From Polyangium mundeleinium (GTDB lineage: Bacteria; Myxococcota_A; Polyangia; Polyangiales; Polyangiaceae), in NCBI RefSeq assembly GCF_028369105.1, contig NZ_JAQNDO010000001.1, positions 9,704,501 through 9,768,500 on the forward strand: 64,000 nucleotides of DNA, written 5' to 3'. Below are positions 1 through 10,049 of the stretch, one piece after another. The position numbers were made by a program, and so were the translations under genes. The number at the start of each line of letters is the position of its first letter. Within the stretch, counting starts at the first letter, position 1. The notes beneath the pieces were generated by a model. That model did not search any database. It saw only the letters and a list, made by a program, of their open reading frames with translations, and had not been told where the DNA came from.

Positions 1-66
1 TGCCCGCTCCATGCTCCTTCCGCGTGCCTCGCCCCGCGCGACGCTCGACGCTACGATCGCCGAACG

Positions 67-789
67 ATGCTCGACCGCACGGAAGGAATGCCGCCTCGCT
101 CGCGGCCCTGGGTCACCGTGCATTTCGCGCAATCCCTCGACGGCCGCATCGCTACCTCCACGGGTGATTCGCGCTGGATCAGCGGCCAGGAGACCACGCG
201 CTTCGCCCACGCCCTCCGCGCCGCCGCCGACGCGGTCCTCGTCGGCTCCGGCACGGCGCTCGCCGACGATCCGCTTCTCACCGTGCGACACGTGCCGGGA
301 AAACAACCCCTGCGTGTCGTGCTCGACACCCGCGGCCGCGTGCCTCCCGCAGCGCAGCTCTTCCGCGACGCGACCACACGCACGCTGCACGTCACGCGGC
401 AGGCGTCACGCGCGACGCTGCCGTCCCACGTCGAGTGCTGTGCGCTCCCCGTCGCGACGAGCGGGGAAGGCATCCACCTCGACGCGCTGCTCGTCGCCCT
501 CGCAGAGCGCGGCACGCGCGAGCTGCTCGTCGAAGGCGGCCGTGGCGTGATCACCTCCTTCCTCCGGGAAGGGCTCGTCGATCGGCTCGTCGTCACCGTC
601 GCGCCTCTCGTCATCGGCGCGGGCATCGAGGCCGTCGGCGATCTCGGTACACGCAAGCTCGATCAAGCCCTGCGCCTGGAGCTCCGCCGCGTCCTCCACG
701 TCGGCGGCGACGTGCTCCTCGAACTCGCCCGCAAAGGCGCGCCGCCCTTGCCGGTCTCGCTCCCCGACGCGGCGTCGGTGGCCTCGTGA
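67..789 (+). CDS. RibD C-terminal-type reductase (riboflavin/pterin reductase family)
   Basis: The 240-residue product has the fold signature of the RibD C-terminal reductase, a dihydrofolate-reductase-like NADPH enzyme that reduces 5-amino-6-ribosylaminouracil phosphates or related substrates. The family opening AQSLDGRIATSTGDSRWISG lies near residues 20-40, followed by ADAVLVGSGTALADDPLLTVR and, near the C-terminus, LLVEGGRGVITSFLREGLVD. The N-terminal deaminase domain of bifunctional RibD is absent. The start is uncertain: the frame is open to the left window edge, ATG67 has no clear ribosome site, and ATG88 lies directly against GGAAGG. The gene overlaps the next one by GTGA, so it heads an operon with a dehydrogenase, a PTPS homologue and a glycosyltransferase. 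In that context a pterin-like or deazapurine-like substrate is as likely as riboflavin. The family is secure; the substrate is inferred. Confidence 0.85.
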   Translation: MLDRTEGMPPRSRPWVTVHFAQSLDGRIATSTGDSRWISGQETTRFAHALRAAADAVLVGSGTALADDPLLTVRHVPGKQPLRVVLDTRGRVPPAAQLFRDATTRTLHVTRQASRATLPSHVECCALPVATSGEGIHLDALLVALAERGTRELLVEGGRGVITSFLREGLVDRLVVTVAPLVIGAGIEAVGDLGTRKLDQALRLELRRVLHVGGDVLLELARKGAPPLPVSLPDAASVAS

Positions 790-1781
790 CCCGGGCCCGC
801 GCGATCTGGTTCGAACGACCCGGCGTCGCGGCTCTCCGCGACGAACCCCTCCCCGACCCGGGTCCGCGCGAAGCCCTCGTTCGTACGCTTGCGTGTGGGG
901 TCAGCGCCGGAACCGAACGCCTCGTTCTCATGGGCCGCGTGCCACCCGACATCCGCGCCGTGATGGCCCTGCCCGCGCAGCGCGGCTCGTTTGATCTGCC
1001 GACGAGCTACGGCTACGCGGCCGTCGGCATCGTCGAGGCGATCGGCCCTCACACGTCGCCTGAGCTGCTCGGTCGTACCGTCTTCGCGCTCCACCCGCAC
1101 CACGATCGTTTCATCTCCAACGAACACGCGCTCCGCCCGTTGTCCGAGGGCATCCCCGCGCCACGCGCTACGCTCGCGGCGAACCTCGAAACCGCGCTGA
1201 ATGCCGTGTGGGACGCGGAGATCGCGCTCGGCGAGCGCGTCGTCGTCATGGGCCTCGGCGTCGTGGGACAGCTCATCGCGCGCCTCGCCACGCGCGCGGG
1301 TGGCCACGTCACCTGCATCGACCCGGACGAACGCCGCGCCACGCTCGCCCGCGACCTCGGATGCGCCGCATCGCTCCCCTCGATCGACGCGGCCATCGTC
1401 GCCGAAGCCGACGTCCTGATCGAAGCTTCCGGCTCCCCCGAAGCCCTCGCCGCGCTCGTCGCATCCGCTGGCCCCGAAGCGCGCATCCTCGTCGTCTCCT
1501 GGTACGGCGAGCGTGGCGTCCCCTTGCCCCTCGGCGGCCGATTCCACCCGAACCGCGTCACGATCCGATCGAGCCAAGTCGGCGCGATCCCACCCGCGCG
1601 CCGCGCTCGCTTCACCTTCGAGCGACGCTTCTCCGTCGTGAACGAACTGCTCCGCGACGACCACCTCGATCGCCTCGTCGGTCCGCTCGTTCCCTTCACC
1701 GATGCGCCCCGCCTGTACACGTCGCTCGCTGCCGGCGAAGCGTGGAATCCGCCGCATCGCGTGCTCGATCCGTCACGTTGA
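786..1781 (+). CDS. Zinc-type medium-chain dehydrogenase/reductase (MDR superfamily)
   Basis: The 331-residue protein belongs to the MDR (alcohol dehydrogenase-like) superfamily. It has an N-terminal GroES-like half with CGVSAGTERLVLMG near residues 37-50, and a Rossmann half with the nucleotide-binding run VVVMGLGVVGQLIARLA followed by an acidic residue (CIDPDE). The classical catalytic zinc Cys is present as ACGVSAGTE; the structural-zinc Cys cluster is missing. That pattern is seen in sugar or bacteriochlorophyllide-type dehydrogenases, not in classical ADH. The chosen start is GTG786, whose TGA-overlapping GTGA joins it to the upstream reductase; the frame is open further upstream but that stretch lies inside the reductase gene. 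The C-terminus ends 29 bp before the PTPS homologue. It probably oxidises or reduces an intermediate of the same pathway. The substrate is unknown. Confidence 0.8.
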   Translation: MTRARAIWFERPGVAALRDEPLPDPGPREALVRTLACGVSAGTERLVLMGRVPPDIRAVMALPAQRGSFDLPTSYGYAAVGIVEAIGPHTSPELLGRTVFALHPHHDRFISNEHALRPLSEGIPAPRATLAANLETALNAVWDAEIALGERVVVMGLGVVGQLIARLATRAGGHVTCIDPDERRATLARDLGCAASLPSIDAAIVAEADVLIEASGSPEALAALVASAGPEARILVVSWYGERGVPLPLGGRFHPNRVTIRSSQVGAIPPARRARFTFERRFSVVNELLRDDHLDRLVGPLVPFTDAPRLYTSLAAGEAWNPPHRVLDPSR

Positions 1782-1810
1782 TCCGCGGCTCCTGCGGTAT
1801 CTTGGAGCGC

Positions 1811-2230
1811 ATGTACACGGTCGGCGTTCGTGATCACATCATGGTGGCTCACCGTCTCGACGGTGACTTCTTCGGACCCGCGCAACGCATGCATGGCGCG
1901 ACGTACGTGGTCAGCATCGAGGTCGAGCAAGAAGAGCTCGACGAGCATTGCGTCGTCTGCGACATCGGCATGCTCCGCGCCAAGCTGCGCAGCGTCCTCG
2001 AACAACTCGACTACCGCAACCTCGACGATCACCCGGGGTTTTCGCCTGGCAGGTCCACGACCGAGGTGATCGCGCGGTACATCCACCGCGAGCTCGGACA
2101 CGTGCTGCCGCTCCGCGCGGGCACGATGCTCACCGTCGTGCTCGACGAGTCGCCGAACGCGTGGGCCAAGTACCGCGGGCCGATCCGCCCGGCGTCGACC
2201 ATGCCCGGCGTGGAGCCCGGGGTTGCTTGA
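1811..2230 (+). CDS. 6-pyruvoyl-tetrahydropterin synthase/QueD family protein, active site degenerate
   Basis: The 139-residue protein aligns over its whole length with the PTPS/QueD family, which converts dihydroneopterin triphosphate. His14 (VAHRL) and His28 (RMHGATY) match two zinc ligands. The third ligand is lost because the usual HGH motif reads HGA (Ala30). The catalytic Cys four residues before HGH is Ala24, and the catalytic His of the Asp-His pair is Tyr68 (QLDYRNLDD). The substrate-anchoring Glu is kept as Glu113 (LDESPNAWAKY). It should therefore not perform the ordinary PTPS or QueD reaction. It may bind a pterin and catalyse something else. It sits between the MDR dehydrogenase and the glycosyltransferase and overlaps the latter by 8 nt. 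The start ATG1811 gives the normal family N-terminus. Confidence 0.8.
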   Translation: MYTVGVRDHIMVAHRLDGDFFGPAQRMHGATYVVSIEVEQEELDEHCVVCDIGMLRAKLRSVLEQLDYRNLDDHPGFSPGRSTTEVIARYIHRELGHVLPLRAGTMLTVVLDESPNAWAKYRGPIRPASTMPGVEPGVA

Positions 2231-3302
2231 TGGCGCGCGTATCGCGTTCGTCGTCGATGGTCCGCTCGATCAACCCACGGGCGGCTACCTCTACGATCGC
2301 ATCGTCGCCTCGGGCCTCCGCGCACGCGGCTGCCACGTCGATGTTGTGAACCTCGACGTGCGTGGCCCTCTCGCCCCGCTGCGCGAAAACGCCCGACTCC
2401 TCGGCCTCCTCGCCCCGCGCGCGTCCTCTCCCCGCGTGCACGACGTCGTCATCGTCGACGAGCTCTGTCACCCGCGCGCGGTGTTCGCTGCCGCGCTCCG
2501 CGCCCGATCGCCTGCGTCCCCGCGCCTCGTCACCTTGCTCCACCACCTCGCCGCGAGCGAACGAACGGGCGCTTCTGCAAACCTCCGCCTCGCCCTCGAA
2601 CGTGTCCTCCTCACCGCCTCGGATCACGTCGTGGTCACGAGCGAGACCACCGCAGGTGTGGCCGTCGCCGCGGGCATCACGCGGGATCGAATCACCGTCG
2701 TGCCCCCCGGCCGCGATCGACTCGGCGCACGCGGAACCCCCCCTGCGCGCTCACCCGGCGCCCCCGTGCGCCTTCTTTTCCTCGGCGCGCTCACGCCCCG
2801 CAAAGATCCGCTCGCCTTGCTCGAAGCGTTCGCCGCCGTCGCCGCGCGCGCCGTGCTCACGCTCGCCGGACCTGCCGATCGCGACGCGTTTTACGCCGCG
2901 CACGTGCTCGCCGCGGCCTCCCGCTTTGGGAGCCGCGTGCGCGTGACGGGCGCGCTCACGGACGAAGCGCTCGCCCGGGAACTCGGCGCGCACGACGTCC
3001 TCGTCCTCCCGAGCCGCTACGAGGGGTACGGCATCGCGCTCGCCGAGGCTGTTTCCCACGGCCTTGCCATCGTTTCATGCAACGCGGGCGCAATTCCCGA
3101 GGTCGTCCGCCACGGCGAAGAAGCCCTCCTCGTTTCGCCCGGCGATCCTCGTGCCCTCGAAGACGCGCTCGTCCGCGTCGTGAGCGACGAGCAGCGCCTC
3201 GACGCCATGCAACACGCCGCCCTGCAGCGCGCCGCGACGCTGCCTACGTGGGCCCACACCCAGGATGCCTTTTGCCGTGCGGTATTCCCGACGGCACGTT
3301 GA
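2223..3302 (+). CDS. Glycosyltransferase family 4 (GT-B fold)
   Basis: The 359-residue protein is a cytosolic retaining glycosyltransferase of the GT4 type. The N-terminal domain has PTGGYLYDRIVASGLRARG near residues 17-35, the usual glycine-rich acceptor loop. The linker VPPGRD and then RLLFLGALTPRKDPLALLEA begin the C-terminal nucleotide-sugar domain. The donor-site EX7E element reads SRYEGYGIALAEAVSHG, followed by CNAGAIPEVV. Translation most likely begins at TTG2223, overlapping the end of the PTPS homologue (stop 2228-2230) by 8 nt, which implies translational coupling. As the last gene of the four-gene operon it probably attaches a sugar to the small molecule made by the three enzymes upstream. 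A cell-surface glycan role is the alternative. Acceptor and donor cannot be read from the sequence. Confidence 0.85.
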   Translation: MLDGARIAFVVDGPLDQPTGGYLYDRIVASGLRARGCHVDVVNLDVRGPLAPLRENARLLGLLAPRASSPRVHDVVIVDELCHPRAVFAAALRARSPASPRLVTLLHHLAASERTGASANLRLALERVLLTASDHVVVTSETTAGVAVAAGITRDRITVVPPGRDRLGARGTPPARSPGAPVRLLFLGALTPRKDPLALLEAFAAVAARAVLTLAGPADRDAFYAAHVLAAASRFGSRVRVTGALTDEALARELGAHDVLVLPSRYEGYGIALAEAVSHGLAIVSCNAGAIPEVVRHGEEALLVSPGDPRALEDALVRVVSDEQRLDAMQHAALQRAATLPTWAHTQDAFCRAVFPTAR

Positions 3303-3393
3303 CCCCCCCTGCGCCACGCGCGCTTTTTGCCGTCGTCACGAATCCCCGAACCACGTCCGCCTTCCGTTCTAGAATGGTTCGAGATTCGTACGG

Positions 3394-5013
3394 ATGGGCC
3401 ACGCCATGCACGACGATCACGCCGTACAGACCTCCCGCTTCGAAGGCGCCGTAGAGGAGGCTCTCGCGGGGGTGCGGGGCCTCTTCCGCCTCATCGTGGA
3501 GAAGACGAGTGAGCTCGTCGTCGTGCACCGCGGCGGCAAGATCCTCTACGCCAACCCGACGCTCCTCACGTGCCTCGGCCACGAGAGCGCCGAGTCGCTC
3601 TATGGACGCCCCCTCGGCGAGATCCTCCACGCCGAAGACGTCACGCGCGAGAACCGCCGCGTGCGCGTCATGCTCGCGACGAACGAGGCCGCGCCATTCT
3701 ACACCTACCGCCTCGTGCGCCGCGACGGCAGCATCATCACCGTCGAAGTCGCCTCCGCGCCCGCGCCCTTCGAGGGCGGCATCGCCATCATCAGCCTCTG
3801 CCGCGACATCACCACGCGCATCGAGACCGAGGCGCGCGTCTACCAGGCGAACCTCATGAACTCCATGGGCACGCTCGCCGCCGGCGTCGCCCACGAGATC
3901 AACAACCCCCTCGCCTACGTCACGCTCAACATCGCGCTCGTCACGAAGAAGCTCGAAGACCTCGCGAGCGCCTCCGGCGCGCGGGGCGACGCCGAAACCC
4001 AAACGCTCGCGCGCGAGCTGCTCGGCTTCTGCGGCGAGGCCCTCGACGGCACCGAGCGTGTCGCGCAGATCGTGCGCGACTTCCGCGTCTTCTCCAGCGC
4101 CAACCAGGAAGAGCGCCGCCCCATCGACGTGCGCCGCGTGCTCGACGCCTCCATCAAGGTCGCCGACAACGAGATCCGCCACCGCGGCCGCCTCGTCCGC
4201 AACTACGGCGACGTCCCGCTCGTCCACGCGAACGAGGCCCGCCTCGGGCAGGTCTTCTTGAACCTGCTCGTCAACGCCCTCCAGGCGCTCCCGCAAGGCT
4301 CGGCGCAGACGAACGAGATCCGCGTCGTCACGGCCACGCACAAGGTCTCGGGCAGCGCGCTCGTCGAGATCCGCGACAACGGCCCCGGCATCCCGTTTGA
4401 GATCCTGAACCGCGTCTTCGAGCCCTTCTTCACGACCAAGCCCGTCGGCGTCGGCAGCGGCCTCGGCCTCTCGATCTGCCGCAGCATCGTGAGCGCGCAC
4501 GGCGGCCGCATCGAGATCGAGAGCGAGGTCGGCAAAGGCACGGTCGTCCGCGTCACGCTCCTGCCCGCCGAGAACGTCGACCTCGGCGGCGAGCCTCGCT
4601 CCGAGATCCCGAAGCGCGCGCCCGTCCCGCGCCTCACGGTCCTCGTCGTCGACGACGAGCCCGCGCTCCTCTCGGCCATCGTGCGCCAGCTCGAGCGCAG
4701 CCACGACGTCGACGGGCGGACGAGCTGGAAAGGCGCGCTCGAAGCGCTCGCGGACAAACCCTACGATGCCGTGCTCTGCGACGTGATGATGCCCGGGGTC
4801 TCCGGCTTCGACATCCATCGCTCGCTCTGCGAGCGGATGCCCGAGTCGAACGAGCGCATCGTGTACATGACGGGCGGCGCTTTCACCCAGGATGCCCGCA
4901 GTTTCCTGGCCCAGGCCCCGAACCGGTGCCTGGAAAAACCCTTCTCGCCCGCCGACCTCGAAGAGATCCTCCGCGCGATCACCCCTCGCGCGCGCGCGTC
5001 GTCCTCGGTTTGA
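3394..5013 (+). CDS. PAS-containing hybrid sensor histidine kinase with C-terminal receiver
   Basis: The 539-residue soluble protein has no membrane segment. Residues about 30-145 form a PAS domain (LVVVHRGGKILYANPTLLTC and the DITTRIE exit). A HisKA domain follows with the phospho-accepting His167 in GVAHEINNPLAYV. The HATPase_c domain carries the N box (NLLVNALQALPQ), DNGPGIP, the FEPFFTTK strip and GSGLGLSI. A receiver domain starts near residue 412 with VVDDEP and has the phospho-acceptor Asp463 (LCDVMMPG) and the conserved Lys in LEKPFS. Its output must pass by phosphotransfer, since no DNA-binding domain is attached and no response regulator is adjacent. A 91-bp gap separates it from the operon upstream and only 19 bp from the helicase gene downstream. 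The sensed signal is unknown. Confidence 0.9.
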   Translation: MGHAMHDDHAVQTSRFEGAVEEALAGVRGLFRLIVEKTSELVVVHRGGKILYANPTLLTCLGHESAESLYGRPLGEILHAEDVTRENRRVRVMLATNEAAPFYTYRLVRRDGSIITVEVASAPAPFEGGIAIISLCRDITTRIETEARVYQANLMNSMGTLAAGVAHEINNPLAYVTLNIALVTKKLEDLASASGARGDAETQTLARELLGFCGEALDGTERVAQIVRDFRVFSSANQEERRPIDVRRVLDASIKVADNEIRHRGRLVRNYGDVPLVHANEARLGQVFLNLLVNALQALPQGSAQTNEIRVVTATHKVSGSALVEIRDNGPGIPFEILNRVFEPFFTTKPVGVGSGLGLSICRSIVSAHGGRIEIESEVGKGTVVRVTLLPAENVDLGGEPRSEIPKRAPVPRLTVLVVDDEPALLSAIVRQLERSHDVDGRTSWKGALEALADKPYDAVLCDVMMPGVSGFDIHRSLCERMPESNERIVYMTGGAFTQDARSFLAQAPNRCLEKPFSPADLEEILRAITPRARASSSV

Positions 5014-5032
5014 GCTAACCTCCGCCCCCGAG

Positions 5033-6392
<1,360 letters not shown>

Positions 6393-6406
<14 letters not shown>

Positions 6407-7604
6407 TCTCCTCCGCGTGCGCCGCAAAGGCGGCCGCGTCCTTCCTCGTTACCTCCGCGGCGACGACGCCGAGCTCGCCAAGACGCTCGCGAAAGACTTC
6501 GTCCGCATCCTCGGCAGCGCCGTCGGCCACAGCCGCGACGAGATCGAGGCCGCGCTCGACGCGGTCCCCGTCCCTGCCGACGCGCGCCTCGTCGGCGATG
6601 GCCTCCGCAAGGTCCTCGACGGCCAGTGCACGTGGACCGTCCCCGCCGGCGTCGACCCCGAGGAGATCCGCCGCGAGGTCTTCCTCGCCGCAGCGATTGC
6701 CCACCGCGCGCTCGACGTCCGCAGCGAGTTCGATCGCGACGCCGTCCTTGCCGAGCTCGCCCCGCGCCTCGGAAAAACCCCCGCGGAAATCGACGCCGCG
6801 CTCTACGCCGATCTACGCGAAAACGAGCGGCTCGAAGCCTTCCGCCCGATCGGCCCCGAGGCCTTGCTCGAACGGTACGACCTCGGCCTCGCCCAGGCCG
6901 TCTTGCTCAAGGCCACGCGTGTCACGGTCCGCGTCGCCGACGAGGGCCCGGATCGGTACCGCAGGCTCTTCCGCGCGGCTCGCTTCCACGGCCTCATCCA
7001 CGTCGTCGAGGGCTCGCCCGAGGAGGGCTACACGATCACGCTCGACGGCCCGTGGAGCCTCTTCGACGCGGTCCAGAAGTACGGCCTGCGCCTCGCCATG
7101 TTCCTCCCGCAGGTCCTCGTGTTCCGCTCCTTTCACGTCCGCGCCGAGCTCGCGTGGGGCAAGGCAAAGACCCGCGCCGTCCTCGAAATCACCCCGGAAG
7201 ACGGCCTCATCTCGCACGTCGCCGAGGCCCCCTCCACGGGCCCCGATCTCGACGTGTTCAAGCAAGCCTTCGAGCGCCTCGGCTCCGAGTGGGCCGTCAC
7301 GGACAACGATCACGTCTTCGCCCTCCCCGGCGAGATCGCCTGCGTGCCCGACCTCGTCTTCCGCAGCGAGACGACCGGCGAAGAGGTGTTCCTCGAGGCC
7401 TTCGGCTTCTGGAGCCGACAGGCTGTCTGGCAACGCGTCGAGCTCGTCCGCAAGGGTTTTCCCGCGAGGTTCCTCCTCGCCGTGGGCAAGCAGCTCCGCG
7501 TGAGCGAGGAGGTCCTCGGCGAGGACGAGGCCGGCGAGATCTACGTCTACCGCGCCACGATGTCCCCGCGCGCCGTGCTCGAACGTCTTCGTCGCAAGGG
7601 CTGA
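6393..7604 (+). CDS. Bax1-like nuclease (DUF790 family), partner of XPB
   Basis: The 403-residue product matches the DUF790/Bax1 family: the typical start LTSDLLRVRRKGGRVLPRYL, a long helical middle, and a C-terminal PD-(D/E)XK-like nuclease region with VPDLVFRSETTGEEVFLEAFGFWS, which holds the Asp and Glu expected for metal binding. Bax1 is a structure-specific endonuclease that works with XPB helicase. Translation starts at TTG6393 inside the helicase gene. The Shine-Dalgarno GGAGGGAG at 6381-6388 ends four bases before it, so the start is well supported and expression is coupled to the helicase. The gene converges on the ADYC lipoprotein with only four bases between the stops. The repair role is taken from the archaeal complex and is untested here. 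Confidence 0.88.
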
Positions 7605-7608
7605 CACG

Positions 7609-8685
7609 TCAATCCGTGGGCAGCGCCGACTCGTTGCCGATGAGCGAACGGGCGAGCAGCGGAACGCCGAACCCCTTCGCCGTGTGCAGCGTCGAGCTCG
7701 GCCCTCCGCAGTCGTAGGTCGGCTGCGCGCTCGCCCATCGCGACTTGCATACTTTGTTCACGTACGAAGCGACCGATCCGCTCGTATCACCGTGCCACCG
7801 CGTGTGCTCGATGCAGCGCGCGCCCATCGGTGTCCACTCCGCCTCGAACGCGAAGTTCGTCACGGCGGCCTCCTGGATCCCGAACTCGTCCCACACATCC
7901 ACGGGCGTCCCGTCCTGCGTGTGGGGCACGCCGTCGCCGCAATAATCGGCGCGCAGCATGCGCGTGCACGTCTGGTGCAAGAGCGCGCCGGGGATCTCCT
8001 TGCACACGCCCGGCGCGGCGCACTCCGCCACGCCGCCCCACGGCTTGTAACCAAGCTCGACGCACTTCGCGATCGCGAACGGCCTGCACGCGAAGGTGAA
8101 GGTCGTCTCGGACGGCTGGTGCATGCCGCTCGTCGGCTTCTTCTGCGAGTAGTCCCAGGTGCCCGCGAGCGGGATCGCGCGGCGCGGCGCACCACTCGAC
8201 GTCGTGCCGCAGAGGCTCTTCCACGTGTTCTGGCTCGTGTTCGACAGGTACGAGACCTCGTACAGGAACACGTCGGGGCGCGTCGACGGCACGCGGTCGT
8301 CGATCCGCAACTTGATCGTCTGCCCGTTGCTCAGCGTGCCCGTGAGCGTCACGCCGACGAACGCTTCCGGGGCGAGCGGCGCGCCCGACGCCGTCCTCCC
8401 GACGAACGTCGTTCCTTCGAGCGTCACCCCGTTCAACGCGATCCCGTTCAACGCGATCCCGTTCAACGCGATCCCGTTCAGCGCGAGCCCGTTCAACGCG
8501 ATTCCGTTCAGCGCGAGCCCGTTCGTCGTGCTGAGCGCCTGAACGGACGTGATGACCTCCTCCTCCTCGGGCTCTCCGGTCTGCTCCGTACAAGCAGGGC
8601 CGAAGAGCATCCCCAGGAGGATCGGGGCCCATCCAGCGGCGCGTCTCCATCCATTTTCGGACGTGCAGGACATCCACGAATGCAT
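7609..8685 (-). CDS. ADYC-domain secreted lipoprotein with NG-x-AL pentapeptide repeats
   Basis: The 358-residue protein has a long N-terminus with a hydrophobic stretch ending in a lipobox-like GMLFGPAC, so it is probably exported and lipidated. An acidic linker (EPEEEEV) follows, then six tandem pentapeptides of the form NG(I/L)AL near residues 54-85. The remaining part is Cys-rich and contains RADYCGDG, the signature of the ADYC domain that is widespread in myxobacteria and has no known function. Several Cys pairs (CVELG, CAAPGVC, CTRML) suggest disulfides in the periplasm or outside the cell. The true start may be an internal Met of the MHSWMSC region. It is convergent with bax1 and shares no operon. 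Function unknown; the domain name is from memory of the family. Confidence 0.8.
   Translation of the reverse strand: MHSWMSCTSENGWRRAAGWAPILLGMLFGPACTEQTGEPEEEEVITSVQALSTTNGLALNGIALNGLALNGIALNGIALNGIALNGVTLEGTTFVGRTASGAPLAPEAFVGVTLTGTLSNGQTIKLRIDDRVPSTRPDVFLYEVSYLSNTSQNTWKSLCGTTSSGAPRRAIPLAGTWDYSQKKPTSGMHQPSETTFTFACRPFAIAKCVELGYKPWGGVAECAAPGVCKEIPGALLHQTCTRMLRADYCGDGVPHTQDGTPVDVWDEFGIQEAAVTNFAFEAEWTPMGARCIEHTRWHGDTSGSVASYVNKVCKSRWASAQPTYDCGGPSSTLHTAKGFGVPLLARSLIGNESALPTD
8429..8518 (-). repeat. Six 15-bp tandem units encoding NG-x-AL pentapeptides
   Basis: Six consecutive 15-bp units lie within the ADYC lipoprotein gene. Read on the coding strand the commonest unit is GATCGCGTTGAACGG, coding I-A-L-N-G; two units carry GCTCGCGCTGAACGG (L-A-L-N-G). 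Differences are third-base or conservative changes, so expansion was recent and stayed in frame. The peptide is not the canonical A(D/N)LXX pentapeptide repeat. Confidence 0.9.
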
Positions 8686-8782
8686 GTTTCTCCCCTCTCT
8701 CGAAGCGCAGATGCCCAGGCGCGCGCGCGCGTTTCGCCGGGGCCGGAGGGAAGCAACAAATCGTCGCCTTGAGATCCGTAGC

Positions 8783-9955
8783 TCACGGATCGCGGCGGCG
8801 GTTTCCGATCCAACCCTTTCGCCAATAGAAGACGAAGAGACCCGCCACGCTCAGCAGCATGAGCCCGATCGAGGCCGGATAGCCGAACCGCCATTCCAGC
8901 TCGGGCATGTTGTACGGCGAGACCTTCGTATCGAAGTTCATGCCGTACACGCCCGCGATGAACGTGAGCGGCAGGAAGATCGTCGAGATGATCGTGAGCA
9001 CCTTCATGATCTCGTTCATCCGGTTCGACACGCCGGAGAGGTGCAGATCCATGAGGCCCGAGGCGATCTCGCGGTACGTCTCGACCATATCCATCACCTG
9101 CACCGCGTGGTCGTACGTGTCGCGCAGGTAGATCCGCGTGTGCTCCTGGATGTGCGGCGATCCGTCCCGGAGCAGCGAGTTCGCGACCTCGCGTTGCGGC
9201 CAGATCGTCCGCCGCAGCGCGAGCAGATCCCGCTTCACGTCGTGGATCAGGTGCGCCGTTCCGTCCTTGCCCCGCAGGGCGTCGAGCTCGATCTCATCGA
9301 GCCGGTCGCTGAGCTTCTCGAGCACGGGGTAAAACCCGTCGATGATCGCGTCGAAGAGCGCGTACGCGAGGTAGTCGGCGCCGCCCGTCCGCATGAGCTG
9401 CCTTCCTTTGCGGATGCGCTCGCGCACCGGTTCGAGCACGTCCGCGCTCGGCTCCTCCTGCACCGTCAGCACGAAGCCCTTGCCGAACACGATCGCGATC
9501 TGCTCGGTCACGAGCGCGCCCTTCACGTCGGACTGCGCCATCCGGCAGATGATCACCTGCTGCTCCGGATACACGTCGCTCTTCGGCCGCTGCGGCACGT
9601 TCACCACGTCCTCCAGCGCGAGCGGGTGGATGCCGAAGATCTCCCCGAGCCGCTCGAACGTCGGCTTGTGCCCGATCCCCTGCACGTCGATCCACGTGAC
9701 GCTCGGGCGGTCGTCGGTCAGGTAAGGCACGGCCTCGTCGACCGAGTCGATCCACTTCTCGACGATGTGCTCGAGGCAGTAGTCGATCAGGTAGATCTTC
9801 GGCTTGTTCGGATCCTCGACGAGGAGCGTGCCGGGCGGCGCGCCGGGCGTGGGCTCGTTCGAGAGGATCAGGCTCGGCCGGGGCCTCTTGCGACCCGAGG
9901 CCAGGTTCTTCGACGAAGGCGGCGGGGCGTCCTGGGTGTCCTGCACGGAGGACAT
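8783..9955 (-). CDS. corA: CorA-family magnesium/cobalt transporter
   Basis: The 390-residue protein is a CorA divalent-cation channel. A cytosolic alpha/beta funnel and long helix occupy about 300 residues, with IYLIDYCLEHIVEKWIDSV and IHPLALEDVVNVPQRPKSD matching the family. Two C-terminal membrane segments follow; the first ends with the YGMNF signature (GMN selectivity loop) and the second is GLMLLSVAGLFVFYW. The last residues are basic and cytosolic. The first 45 residues are extra and proline/serine-rich. The start chosen is ATG at 9955; an upstream in-frame Met at 10018 would add 21 basic residues lying under the promoter region of the divergent thioredoxin gene. No Mg2+ leader structure was recognised in the 94 bp between the two divergent genes. 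Confidence 0.93.
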   Translation of the reverse strand: MSSVQDTQDAPPPSSKNLASGRKRPRPSLILSNEPTPGAPPGTLLVEDPNKPKIYLIDYCLEHIVEKWIDSVDEAVPYLTDDRPSVTWIDVQGIGHKPTFERLGEIFGIHPLALEDVVNVPQRPKSDVYPEQQVIICRMAQSDVKGALVTEQIAIVFGKGFVLTVQEEPSADVLEPVRERIRKGRQLMRTGGADYLAYALFDAIIDGFYPVLEKLSDRLDEIELDALRGKDGTAHLIHDVKRDLLALRRTIWPQREVANSLLRDGSPHIQEHTRIYLRDTYDHAVQVMDMVETYREIASGLMDLHLSGVSNRMNEIMKVLTIISTIFLPLTFIAGVYGMNFDTKVSPYNMPELEWRFGYPASIGLMLLSVAGLFVFYWRKGWIGNRRRDP

Positions 9956-10049
9956 CCTACCGAAGGCCCGGCCTCGATTCGCCGCCCGCTTGCGCCGATG
10001 GGCGAGACCGCTCGCCATCGGCCTGGACTCTCGCTATGGACTTCCTCCC

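Noticed and set aside
1..66. End of an upstream gene at the left edge
   Set aside because: No stop codon occurs on the plus strand in these bases and no protein family is recognisable; the frame of the first gene is simply open to the edge.
3374..3392. GGTTCGAGATTC resembling a tRNA T-loop
   Set aside because: No acceptor stem, D arm or anticodon arm can be built around it.
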